A stretch of DNA of 13,463 nucleotides, taken from assembly GCA_028678555.1 (NCBI GenBank), contig JAJRDF010000013.1:1-13463 (forward strand), in the 5' to 3' direction. The stretch is from Methanomicrobiales archaeon. GTDB lineage: Archaea > Halobacteriota > Methanomicrobia > Methanomicrobiales > JACTUA01. The notes below the pieces were generated by a model. It ran no database searches. It had not been told where the DNA came from and worked only from the letters and a program-made list of their open reading frames with translations. Positions 6,538-13,256 of this stretch are shown piece by piece. The position numbers and the translations under genes were made by a program. The stretch's first letter is position 1; the number at the start of each line of letters is the position of its first letter.

Positions 6538-7653
6538 ATGATTCCCGTCTGCACACCCTCCCTCAGCGGGAAAGAGCTGGCCTACGTGAAGGACTGCCTG
6601 GAGACGAACTGGATCTCCTCCCAGGGGAAGTACGTGAAGGCCTTCGAGGAGCAGTTCGCAGCGTACTGCGGTGTCACCCACGGGGTTGCCACTACCAGTG
6701 GTACCACCGCGCTGCACCTGGCCCTGGCCACCCTGAAGATCGGGCCCGGGGACGAGGTGATCCTGCCGGCCTTCACCATGATGGCCACCGCCTTTGCCGT
6801 CCTGTACTGCGGGGCACGGCCGGTCCTCGTGGATGCAGATCCTGAGACCTGGAACATGGATCCCTCCCTTCTGGCCGAGAAGATCACGGGGAAGACCCGG
6901 GTCATCCTCCCGGTGCACATCTACGGCCATCCCTGCGACATGGATCCCATCCGGGAGCTGGCCGAAGACCACCATGCCGTCGTTGTGGAGGACGCGGCCG
7001 AAGCCCACGGGGCTGAATACAGGGGGAAGCGTGCGGGGTCCCTCGGGCAGATCGGCTGCTTCAGTTTCTATGCCAACAAGATCATCACGACAGGAGAGGG
7101 GGGCATGGTGGTAACGGATGACCCGGCCCTCGCGGCCCGGGCCAGGGCGCTCAAGGACCTGGCCTTTGACCCGGAGAAGCGGTTCCTCCACACCGACCTG
7201 GGCTTCAACTACCGGATGACCAATATCCAGGCCGCCATCGGCCTGGCCCAGCTGGAGAGAATCGGCACCTTCGTGGCGGCACGGCGGGCCCACGCCGCCC
7301 GGTACCACGAACTCCTGCAGGATCTCCGCGGCCTCCGGCTGCCGGTGGAGAAACCCTGGGCCCGGAACGTGTACTGGATGTACGGGATCGTCACCGGGAA
7401 GGAATCTCCCGTCCCCCGGGACCGGCTCATGGGTCTCCTGGCTGATCGCGGCGTGGAGACCCGGGCCTTCTTTATCCCGGTCCACCGGCAGCCGGTCTGC
7501 CGGAAGATGGGCCTCTTCTCCGGCGAGCGGTACCCTGTCGCGGAGGATCTGGGGGAGAACGGCCTGTACCTCCCCTCCGGGTCAGGCCTCACCGGTGAGG
7601 AGTTGGCGCAGACGGCAGGGAGCCTCCACGAGATATGGGACCTGGGGAGATGA
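6538..7653 (+). CDS. per: DegT/DnrJ/EryC1 aminotransferase, probable GDP-perosamine synthase
   Basis: This 371-aa PLP-dependent sugar aminotransferase has SGTTALHLAL (54-63) for phosphate binding, Asp152 in VEDAAEAHGA (150-159) to hold the pyridine nitrogen, and the Schiff-base Lys181 in FYANKIITTGEGGM (177-190). NYRMTNIQAAIG (224-235) is also typical. The opening (MIPVxxPSLSGKELxYVKDCLETNWISSQG pattern), the ITTGEGG loop and the IPVHRQP segment (313-319) resemble GDP-perosamine synthases (Per/RfbE), which aminate GDP-4-keto-6-deoxymannose at C4 with glutamate. That is exactly the product of the gmd gene two positions upstream. The family is broad, so another 4-amino sugar is possible. ATG 6538 has GGTGA at 6527-6531 with a 6-nt spacer. 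No N-acetyl- or N-formyltransferase that would finish an N-acylated perosamine is in the window. Confidence 0.88.
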   Translation: MIPVCTPSLSGKELAYVKDCLETNWISSQGKYVKAFEEQFAAYCGVTHGVATTSGTTALHLALATLKIGPGDEVILPAFTMMATAFAVLYCGARPVLVDADPETWNMDPSLLAEKITGKTRVILPVHIYGHPCDMDPIRELAEDHHAVVVEDAAEAHGAEYRGKRAGSLGQIGCFSFYANKIITTGEGGMVVTDDPALAARARALKDLAFDPEKRFLHTDLGFNYRMTNIQAAIGLAQLERIGTFVAARRAHAARYHELLQDLRGLRLPVEKPWARNVYWMYGIVTGKESPVPRDRLMGLLADRGVETRAFFIPVHRQPVCRKMGLFSGERYPVAEDLGENGLYLPSGSGLTGEELAQTAGSLHEIWDLGR

Positions 7654-7697
7654 ACACGGATGTCCGATCACAGGGGCACGGGACCCCGTCACCCGCC

Positions 7698-7701
7698 GGA
7701 G
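7698..7701 (+). promoter_or_regulatory. Ribosome binding site deciding the SMR-like gene start
   Basis: GGAG lies 8 nt before ATG 7710. The earlier in-frame ATG 7650 overlaps the aminotransferase stop (ATGA), but its purine stretch GGGGAG touches the start codon directly. ATG 7710 is therefore preferred, and it also places the first membrane helix at the N terminus, as in SMR proteins. Confidence 0.5.
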
Positions 7702-7709
7702 CACTGCGT

Positions 7710-8099
7710 ATGAACTCCCTCTACCTGGGGCTGATCCTGATCACCATTGGCCTCGGAGTGGCCGGTGAACTCCTCTTCAAGACGGGGGCCATGCAGCTCC
7801 CGCCGCTGGACTTCTCCTCGCTCCCGTCTGCCATCGGCGGTCTGATCGCTGTCCTCTCCAATCCCCGGATCCTTCTCGGGTTCTGCTGCTACGGCCTCGG
7901 GGCCGTCCTCTGGATCCTGGTCCTCACCGGCCTGGACCTGAGCTATGCCTACCCCATGTACGCCCTGATGTATGCCTTCATCCCCCTGGCTGCCCACTTC
8001 GTGCTGAAGGAGGAGATCCCCGCGGCCCGGTGGATCGGGATTGCCCTCATCGTGACCGGTGTGCTGGTTGTGGTGCGGTTCGGTGCGCCCCAGGCGTGA
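7710..8099 (+). CDS. Small four-helix SMR/EamA-type membrane protein (ArnE/F-like)
   Basis: This protein of 129 aa has four hydrophobic helices: about 3-24, 41-65 (interrupted by NPR), 64-93 and 106-123. An intramembrane glutamate, Glu20 in the GVAGELLFKTGA pattern (16-27), sits where small multidrug resistance proteins keep their key acid, and LDLSYAYPMYAL (75-86) matches the SMR/EamA half-repeat. Besides drug efflux, this superfamily includes ArnE/ArnF, proposed to flip undecaprenyl-phosphate-aminoarabinose. Here it lies between a sugar aminotransferase and a DPM1-like GT2, so a lipid-phosphate-sugar flippase role is more likely than efflux. Such proteins work as dimers; only one such gene is visible, so a homodimer is implied. 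Its stop lies 14 nt before the GT2 start. If ATG 7650 is used, the product is 149 aa with a 20-residue polar leader. Confidence 0.82.
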   Translation: MNSLYLGLILITIGLGVAGELLFKTGAMQLPPLDFSSLPSAIGGLIAVLSNPRILLGFCCYGLGAVLWILVLTGLDLSYAYPMYALMYAFIPLAAHFVLKEEIPAARWIGIALIVTGVLVVVRFGAPQA

Positions 8100-8103
8100 G
8101 GAG
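8100..8103 (+). promoter_or_regulatory. Ribosome binding site for the second GT2
   Basis: GGAG (within AGGAGAG, 8099-8105) directly follows the stop of the SMR-like gene and lies 10 nt before ATG 8114. It supports ATG 8114 over the longer open frame starting at 8030, which would overlap the upstream gene. Confidence 0.5.
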
Positions 8104-8113
8104 AGAAGTACCG

Positions 8114-8881
8114 ATGCCGGAAGAGGGAACAGGAAAGGTGATTCCGGCCGGGAGCCCCCTTCCCGACAGGACTGTCCAGGGACTGATCTCCATTATCCTT
8201 GCCACCTACGACGAACGGGAGAACATCCGGAAGTCCATCGAAACGATCTTCTCCATTATTCCGGCCCCGGTAGAGGTCATCGTGGTGGATGATGATTCCC
8301 CGGACGGGACATGGAAGGTGGTGGAGGAGATGGCCGATCCCCGGGTGGTGCTCGTCCGCAGGACACGGACCCGGGGACTCGCATCTGCAATCGTGAGGGG
8401 AATCGTTGAGTCCCGGGGATCCATCGTCTGCTGGTGGGACGCGGACATGCCGAAGTGTGTGGAGCGGGTCCCGGACATGCTCTCTGCCCTGGAGACAGCC
8501 GACGTGGTGGTCGGGTCGCGGTACGCGGAGGGGGGGAGCGACGAGAGGGACCCGGTCCGGGTCCTCACCAGCAAGTTGCTCAACGGGATGGCCACGCTGG
8601 TGCTGGGGTACGGGATCCGGGATTACGACAGCGGGGTCGTGGTCCTCCGCAGGAGAGTCTTTGACTACGCCCTACCCGAACCGTCGGGATTCGGCGAGTA
8701 CTTCATCGGCTTCATCTACACCTGCTGCCGGAAGGGATTGCGGGTGGTGGAGGTTCCCTATACCCTCACCGAGCGCGACAGGGGCATCTCCAAGTCCAGC
8801 CCGAGCCTCCTCCGATTCCTCCGGCTGGGCGTTTCCTACAGCATGGCAATCTGGAAGGCACGTCTCTTCCCGGGAGACTGA
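8114..8881 (+). CDS. DPM1-like GT2 polyprenyl-phosphate glycosyltransferase
   Basis: This 255-aa cytoplasmic-face glycosyltransferase belongs to the dolichol-phosphate mannosyltransferase type. It has ISIILATYDERENI (25-38), VVDDDSPDGT (57-66), the DXD site WDADM (108-112) and GSRYAEGG (134-141). RDYDSGVVVLRR (169-180) and ERDRGISKSS (220-229) are typical of the acceptor-loop half of this family. Unlike the first GT2 in the locus it has no GtrA domain and no membrane helices. The SMR-like gene immediately upstream could supply the flipping step instead. It would charge a lipid phosphate with a sugar from a GDP- or UDP-donor; GDP-mannose, GDP-perosamine or a derivative would suit the context, but the donor cannot be read from sequence. 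The first 20 residues are a polar lead-in. It is the last gene before a 144-nt gap with a new promoter. Confidence 0.88.
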   Translation: MPEEGTGKVIPAGSPLPDRTVQGLISIILATYDERENIRKSIETIFSIIPAPVEVIVVDDDSPDGTWKVVEEMADPRVVLVRRTRTRGLASAIVRGIVESRGSIVCWWDADMPKCVERVPDMLSALETADVVVGSRYAEGGSDERDPVRVLTSKLLNGMATLVLGYGIRDYDSGVVVLRRRVFDYALPEPSGFGEYFIGFIYTCCRKGLRVVEVPYTLTERDRGISKSSPSLLRFLRLGVSYSMAIWKARLFPGD

Positions 8882-8890
8882 CCGAAGATT

Positions 8891-8903
8891 GCCGGCGTCC
8901 GGC
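8891..8903 (+). terminator. Possible hairpin after the second GT2
   Basis: GCCGG-CGT-CCGGC forms a perfect 5-bp stem 9 nt after the stop at 8881, followed by a second inverted repeat (GATCC at 8907-8911, GGATC at 8922-8926). There is no T-tract, so transcription termination is only a possibility. Its position at the end of an operon and before a clear new promoter is what suggests it. Confidence 0.3.
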
Positions 8904-8994
8904 CGGGATCCTGGCCCCCGGGGATCTGCATCCGGGCTCCGGGAAGATGCTGCCCATGTCTTCGCCGGTGCATTCCCTCCGGGGAATCGATACC

Positions 8995-9002
8995 CATATA
9001 TC
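8995..9002 (+). promoter_or_regulatory. Archaeal TATA box for the second GT-C gene
   Basis: The only clear TATA motif in this gap is the A/T run CATATATC at 8995-9002. Its centre is 27 nt before ATG 9026, and no ribosome site precedes that ATG, so the transcript is predicted to be leaderless. This splits the glycan locus into at least two transcription units. Confidence 0.65.
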
Positions 9003-9025
9003 TCCCCGGACCCCACCCTCACTCT

Positions 9026-10321
9026 ATGCCCGGTAAGAAGGGGGGCAGGACGGCCCCTGCGAAGGCGGAAGGCTTCAGATTTCTCGGATTTCAGATCGAG
9101 GGAGTCGATCCCGCGACGTTCCGGTCCCGCCTCCTCCAGCTGATCCTTCTATCCATTGCCGTGAAGTTCGTTGTCGTTTTCATGACAACGGCAGTCTTTC
9201 ACTCCTTCCTGGATATGTTCGATATCGGTTTCTACCTGAATTATGCAATAAAGGTGCTGGAAGGACAGATTCCCTACGTGGATTTTAATGTCGAGTATCC
9301 CCAGCTGGCCTTCATCTCCATCCTTCTCCCCCTGGTTCCCGCCCTCCTCTTCAAGAGCGGGGGGGCCTACGCCCTGTCACACCAGGTCCTCATGTGCCTG
9401 CTGGACGCGGGAACCGCCATCCTGGTCTACCTGCTGGCCCTGAAGATCACCGATGAGAGGCGGGCTTTCTTCGGAGGCATACTCTACACCACCGCCTTCG
9501 CCGCGGCCTATTTCGTCCTCACCAAGTATGATGCCCTGCCAACCTTTCTCCTCGTCCTGTCCCTTACCCTCTTTGTGTACGGGAGGGAGACGGGAGCGTA
9601 CCTCGCGGCTGCCACGGGGTTCCTGGTGAAGTGGTTCCCCCTCCTTGCCGCACCTTACTTCCTGCTCCAGCAGGTGAAGTCGGGGCGGAACCGTCAGGAG
9701 ATCGTCCGTTCGATGGCCCCCGGAGCCCTCCTCGTCCTCATCGTGATCCTGCCCTTCCTCCTCCTGAGCCCGAGTGGTGTTCTCTGGACCTACACGCTGA
9801 ATGCCGGGATGTCCGTCCTCACCCATGGGCTTGTCTATTACCTTGATTTTATTGCTGCCACCGTGGGGTTGCCGAAAATCTTCGGCCCGCTCTCCCTCCT
9901 CCTCACGCTTGTAGGGGAGCTGCTCCTCCTCTATGTGTTCTACCGACGGCCGGCAGCGAAACCCGCAGTGCTCTCCCTCTTCATTTTCTTCTCGGTGTTC
10001 GTCTTCGTTCTTTTCAATAAAGTAGGGAGCCCCCAGTATTTCCTCTGGCTCACCCCGTTCCTTGCCATCTTCCTCACGGCCTCGGTATGGGAAGCGGGTC
10101 TCTTCTATCTGGCCCAGATCTGGGTGTACCTGGAGTTCCCGCTCCTCTACAACCGGCTGTATAACAACGTCTCCGGGTATCTCGCTCCCCCCGGTCAATT
10201 TCCGGTGTCCGCGTTCCTCTTCTTCACGATCAAGTTCGCCATCCTCCTGGGGCTCGCCTGGGTGATGGTAAGAAAACTGCGAATGTCTGATGAAGCGGCT
10301 GCCGATCACAGAGAACCATAA
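9026..10321 (+). CDS. GT-C-type membrane glycosyltransferase (GT87/mannosyltransferase-like)
   Basis: This 431-aa membrane protein has a basic N terminus (MPGKKGGR...) and about ten to eleven hydrophobic segments. In the first outer loop FDIGFYLNYA (65-74) places Asp66 where GT-C enzymes keep an essential acid, followed by GQIPYVDFNVEYPQ (80-93), a pattern common in the GT87 and archaeal mannosyltransferase-like families. TKYDALP (166-172), VKWFPLLAAPYF (201-212) and NKVGSPQYFLWLTP (331-344) are also recurrent in these proteins. It would use a lipid-phosphate-linked sugar on the outer membrane face. There is no large soluble C-terminal domain, unlike the GT-C at 2154. ATG 9026 follows the TATA box at leaderless distance. 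It follows the SMR-like and GT2 genes, so together the three look like an ArnF/ArnC/ArnT-style set. Activity is inferred from fold-level resemblance only. Confidence 0.78.
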   Translation: MPGKKGGRTAPAKAEGFRFLGFQIEGVDPATFRSRLLQLILLSIAVKFVVVFMTTAVFHSFLDMFDIGFYLNYAIKVLEGQIPYVDFNVEYPQLAFISILLPLVPALLFKSGGAYALSHQVLMCLLDAGTAILVYLLALKITDERRAFFGGILYTTAFAAAYFVLTKYDALPTFLLVLSLTLFVYGRETGAYLAAATGFLVKWFPLLAAPYFLLQQVKSGRNRQEIVRSMAPGALLVLIVILPFLLLSPSGVLWTYTLNAGMSVLTHGLVYYLDFIAATVGLPKIFGPLSLLLTLVGELLLLYVFYRRPAAKPAVLSLFIFFSVFVFVLFNKVGSPQYFLWLTPFLAIFLTASVWEAGLFYLAQIWVYLEFPLLYNRLYNNVSGYLAPPGQFPVSAFLFFTIKFAILLGLAWVMVRKLRMSDEAAADHREP

Positions 10322-10573
10322 CCCGGTTCCTCTTTTCTTCGAATCTTCGTTCCCGAACCAATGATCCTCTGTTGTCGCCAGATTCGCAAGGATCCGCCAC
10401 TGAATGGCGCAGGGTGATGACCTGGAGAGAAAGTCCACGTGTCACCGTCGGGATCCCAGGCATGCCACGCGGCTCGTGTCATGGGAGGTACAGGGAATAT
10501 CTTTTCATCTGACACCACGCAACTGATCTTGGAGAGATCCGATCCCCGGCCGGCCCACGGAGACCCTGAATCC
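10322..10573. other. Intergenic region upstream of the C-methyltransferase
   Basis: No gene is supported here. The open frame beginning at 10439 is an upstream extension of the methyltransferase and lacks family similarity before residue 46. A T-rich stretch at 10328-10348 just after the GT-C stop could serve as a U-rich terminator. AATATCTTTT near 10496-10505 is a weak TATA candidate that would give a 5' leader of roughly 50 nt. Both assignments are tentative. Confidence 0.4.
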
Positions 10574-11782
10574 ATGGAGACGACGCGTCGCACCACTTGC
10601 CGCCTGTGCGGTTCCGACAGGCTCCAGGAGGTATTTTCCCTGGGGAACCAGTATATCAACGATTTTGTCCCCCCCGAACGGGTGGGGAAGGGTCTCCAGG
10701 CCCCGCTGCAGATGGTGATGTGCGGGAACTGTTCACTCCTCCAGCTGCGCCATACCGCTCCCCAGGAACTCCTGTACTCGCGATTCTACTGGTACCGGTC
10801 GGGGGTGACGGAGACGATGCGCCTCGCGCTGCGGGACATCACCGCAGCGGTGGAGGGCATCGTGGACCTGCGCCCGGGCGACGTGGTCCTGGACATCGGC
10901 GCCAACGACGGGACGATGCTCGCCACTTACACGGCCCCCGGGATCCACCGGGTCGGGTGCGAACCGGCCGACAACCTGGTGGAGGACCTCCGGAAGAAGG
11001 CCGACTTCGTGATGCACGACTTCTGGGACTGCGATCGGTACATGGATCTGGCCCGGGGATGGGGGATCGGGAAGGCGAAGGTGATCACCGCCATCGGGAT
11101 GTTCTATGACCTGGAGGACCCGAACCGGTTTATCCGGGATGCGTGCCGGGCCCTGGCCGACGACGGGATCTTCGTGGCCCAGCTGATGTGTCTGAAACCG
11201 ATGCTGGAAAACAACGACGTGGGGAACATCTGCCACGAACACCTGGAGTACTACTCCCTGGACTCCCTGAAGTACCTCTTTGAGAAGAACGGCCTGGAGA
11301 TGTTCCGGATCGAGGAGAACGACGTGAATGGCGGTTCCTACCGGATCTTTGCCCGGCACTACCGGGGCACGGGCATCGCCTACGACGAGAAGATCTCCCC
11401 TGCTGACATCCGTGCCTTTGCCGCCCGGGTGGAGGAGAACCGGAGGCGCTGCGTGGAGTTCATCCGGGGCGAGGTGGCAAAGGGGAAGAAGGTGTACGTG
11501 TACGGAGCCTCCACGAAGGGCAACGTGATCCTCCAGTACTATGGCCTTGACACCTCCCTGATCACCGCGGCCTCGGAACGAAGCCCCGAGAAATGGGGGA
11601 AATATACCATCGGCACATGGATTCCCATCGTCTCTGAGGAGGAGGCCAGGGAGGCCCGGCCGGACTATTTCCTGGTGCTCCCCTATGCCTTTTTCCGGGA
11701 GTTCTACGAGAGGGAAAAGGAGTGGCGTTCCCGGGGAGGGAAGTTCATTGTTCCCCTTCCGGAGTTCCGGGTGGTGCCATGA
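10574..11782 (+). CDS. SAM-dependent sugar C-methyltransferase (TylC3/NovU type)
   Basis: This 402-aa three-part enzyme is of the kind that methylates a ring carbon of a keto-deoxysugar nucleotide. The N-terminal zinc module (Methyltransf_13) has Cys9-x2-Cys12 and Cys50-x2-Cys53. The Rossmann methyltransferase core has the SAM loop LDIGANDGT (106-114). NICHEHLEYYS (218-228) is the conserved HEH/Tyr active-site stretch of this family. The C-terminal Methyltransf_14 domain contains VYGASTKGN (309-317), followed by a QYYGL element. All key positions are intact and the length is normal. Characterised relatives act on dTDP-4-keto sugars at C3 or C5; here the GDP-mannose enzymes around it suggest a GDP-linked substrate, which is an inference. 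ATG 10574 has GGAG about 11 nt upstream. Its stop overlaps the next start (ATGA at 11779). Confidence 0.87.
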   Translation: METTRRTTCRLCGSDRLQEVFSLGNQYINDFVPPERVGKGLQAPLQMVMCGNCSLLQLRHTAPQELLYSRFYWYRSGVTETMRLALRDITAAVEGIVDLRPGDVVLDIGANDGTMLATYTAPGIHRVGCEPADNLVEDLRKKADFVMHDFWDCDRYMDLARGWGIGKAKVITAIGMFYDLEDPNRFIRDACRALADDGIFVAQLMCLKPMLENNDVGNICHEHLEYYSLDSLKYLFEKNGLEMFRIEENDVNGGSYRIFARHYRGTGIAYDEKISPADIRAFAARVEENRRRCVEFIRGEVAKGKKVYVYGASTKGNVILQYYGLDTSLITAASERSPEKWGKYTIGTWIPIVSEEEAREARPDYFLVLPYAFFREFYEREKEWRSRGGKFIVPLPEFRVVP

Positions 11783-12261
11783 CGTTCCTTCCCCGGGCAT
11801 TCTACCGGAAGATCGCCGGTGCCATGCCGATCCTCTGCGTGGATGTGATCCTGCGGAACCGGAAGGGGGAGTACCTGCTGTTGAAAAGGCTCAACGAACC
11901 CAAGAAGGGCCGGTGGTGGCCCGTCGGCGGGCGTGTCCTCCGGGGGGAGAACCTCACCGCTGCGGCACGAAGGAAGGTCAGGGAAGAGGCCGGCTTCTCT
12001 GTAAAAGCCCTGCAGCCTGTCGGGTATTTTGAGTACCCTGGCGGCAGGGGTCCGTTCGGGATCACAGACGGTTTCCACACGGTGAGCATTGTCTTTGAGG
12101 GATCCATCGGGGATAGGCAGCATGTCGTCCTGGATGAGCAGAGTGCCGGCTGGAAGTACGCCCGGCAGCTCCCGAAGGATTTCCGGGTGGTGCTCTTCCC
12201 GGGAACCGGATCCCTGCCGGTTTCCCATGGGAAAGGAACCCCGCGTGGGGTGGAAGCATGA
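11779..12261 (+). CDS. Nudix hydrolase, GDP-mannose mannosyl hydrolase-like
   Basis: This 160-aa cytosolic Nudix protein is close to Gmm (GDP-mannose plus water to GDP plus mannose). Evidence for that group is the LKRLNEPKKGRWWPVGGRV stretch (35-53), the FGITDGFHTVSIVF segment (93-106) that parallels the GTDFTTHYVV region of E. coli Gmm, and LDEQSAGWKYA (118-128), which parallels its DEQHxxYRW. The Nudix box runs from Gly51 to Phe73 with Glu57, Arg65, Glu69 and Glu70, but the usual RE pair is Arg65-Lys66. Gmm proteins are known to have a degenerate box. It starts inside the methyltransferase stop (ATGA) and its own stop overlaps the next ATG, so all three are translationally coupled. It may tune GDP-mannose levels or remove side products. 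A different NDP-sugar specificity is possible. Confidence 0.82.
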   Translation: MTFLPRAFYRKIAGAMPILCVDVILRNRKGEYLLLKRLNEPKKGRWWPVGGRVLRGENLTAAARRKVREEAGFSVKALQPVGYFEYPGGRGPFGITDGFHTVSIVFEGSIGDRQHVVLDEQSAGWKYARQLPKDFRVVLFPGTGSLPVSHGKGTPRGVEA

Positions 12262-13256
12262 CGGTGAAGAAAGCACTTGTTCTTGGCGTGACGGGGCAGG
12301 ACGGCAGCTATCTTGCCGAGATCCTGCTGGAGAAGGGGTACGAGGTCCACGGGATGGTCCGCCGTTCCGCGACGGGAAATACCCGGAACATCGATCATCT
12401 CATCGGCGATCCCCAGATCTTCAACCGCTGCTTCTTCCTCTGCCGCGGGGACCTGGCGGATCCCACCTCCCTCCACCGGATCATCGCCTCCGTGCGGCCC
12501 GACGAGATCTACAACGAGGCTGACCAGGACCATGTGTCCTGGAGCTACGACATGGTCGCCTATTCCCTGGACATCACCGGGGCTGCCGTGGGGCGTCTCC
12601 TGGAGATCATCCGGCAGGTGGACCCCGGGATCCGTTTCTTCCAGCCCTGCTCCTCCAACATGTTCGGCCTCACCGACACGGCCACGCAGAACGAGACCAC
12701 TCCCTTCAACCCCCAGAGCCCGTACGCGTGTGCAAAGGTGATGGCGTACTACCTGGTACGCTACTACCGCCAGGTCTTCGGGATCCATGCCTCCACGGCC
12801 ATCTTCTACAACCACGAGTCGCCCCGCCGGACCCCCGAGTACGTGACAAGGAAGGTCACCCAGTCGGTGGCGAGAATCGCCTCCGGCAGGCAGGATGCTC
12901 TCGTCCTGGGCGATCTCTCCAGCCGGATCGACTGGGGCTATGCCCGGGATTACATGGAGGCCGCCTGGAAGATCCTCCAGATGGACCGGCCGGACGACTT
13001 TGTCATCGCGACCGGTGAAGCCCACTCGGTGAAGGAATGGGTGGATGCAGCCTTCTCCGTCGCCGGCCTGGAACCGGGCAGGTACGTGAGGACCGATCCA
13101 GCCCTGATCCGCCCCGGAAAGACGAGCACCCTCGTCGGTGACATCACCAAGGCCCGGCGGACGTTCGGTTTCGAGCCGAAATACCGGTTCAGGGACCTGG
13201 TACGGCTCATGGTGGAAGCAGACCTGGCCGCCGAAAAGCAATCGGAATCCGGCTGA
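12258..13256 (+). CDS. GDP-mannose 4,6-dehydratase-like SDR with altered active site
   Basis: This 332-aa extended short-chain dehydrogenase/reductase is plainly a Gmd homologue, with VTGQDGSYLAEILLEKGYEVHG (11-32) for NAD(P), RRSATGNTRNIDH (35-47), PQSPYACAK (152-160), FYNHESPRRTPEYVTRK (183-199), GDLSSRIDWGYARDYMEA (218-235), PDDFVIATGEAHSV (245-258) and RPGKTSTLVGD (285-295). The Tyr156/Lys160 pair is intact. The catalytic strand, however, reads QPCSSNMFG (129-137) where true dehydratases have QASTSE[LY/F]G: Ser132 replaces Thr, and Asn134 replaces the glutamate that removes the C5 proton. It also has ADQDHVSWSYD where QSHVxxSFE is usual. It may therefore catalyse another step (4-keto reduction, epimerisation, or oxidation only), or dehydrate by other means. 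ATG 12258 overlaps the Nudix stop, with GGGGTGG upstream. Confidence 0.88.
   Translation: MTVKKALVLGVTGQDGSYLAEILLEKGYEVHGMVRRSATGNTRNIDHLIGDPQIFNRCFFLCRGDLADPTSLHRIIASVRPDEIYNEADQDHVSWSYDMVAYSLDITGAAVGRLLEIIRQVDPGIRFFQPCSSNMFGLTDTATQNETTPFNPQSPYACAKVMAYYLVRYYRQVFGIHASTAIFYNHESPRRTPEYVTRKVTQSVARIASGRQDALVLGDLSSRIDWGYARDYMEAAWKILQMDRPDDFVIATGEAHSVKEWVDAAFSVAGLEPGRYVRTDPALIRPGKTSTLVGDITKARRTFGFEPKYRFRDLVRLMVEADLAAEKQSESG

Noticed and set aside
7710..8099. Multidrug exporter of the SMR family
   Set aside because: The fold fits, but the position between a sugar aminotransferase and a lipid-phosphate GT2 favours an ArnE/F-like flippase. It is kept only as an alternative.
8030..8113. Longer N terminus for the second GT2
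   Set aside because: It is Cys/Arg-rich, overlaps the SMR-like gene and is unlike the family. ATG 8114 has a ribosome site.
10439..10573. Longer N terminus for the C-methyltransferase
   Set aside because: Family similarity begins at the CRLCG zinc motif just after ATG 10574. The preceding part reads as intergenic sequence.
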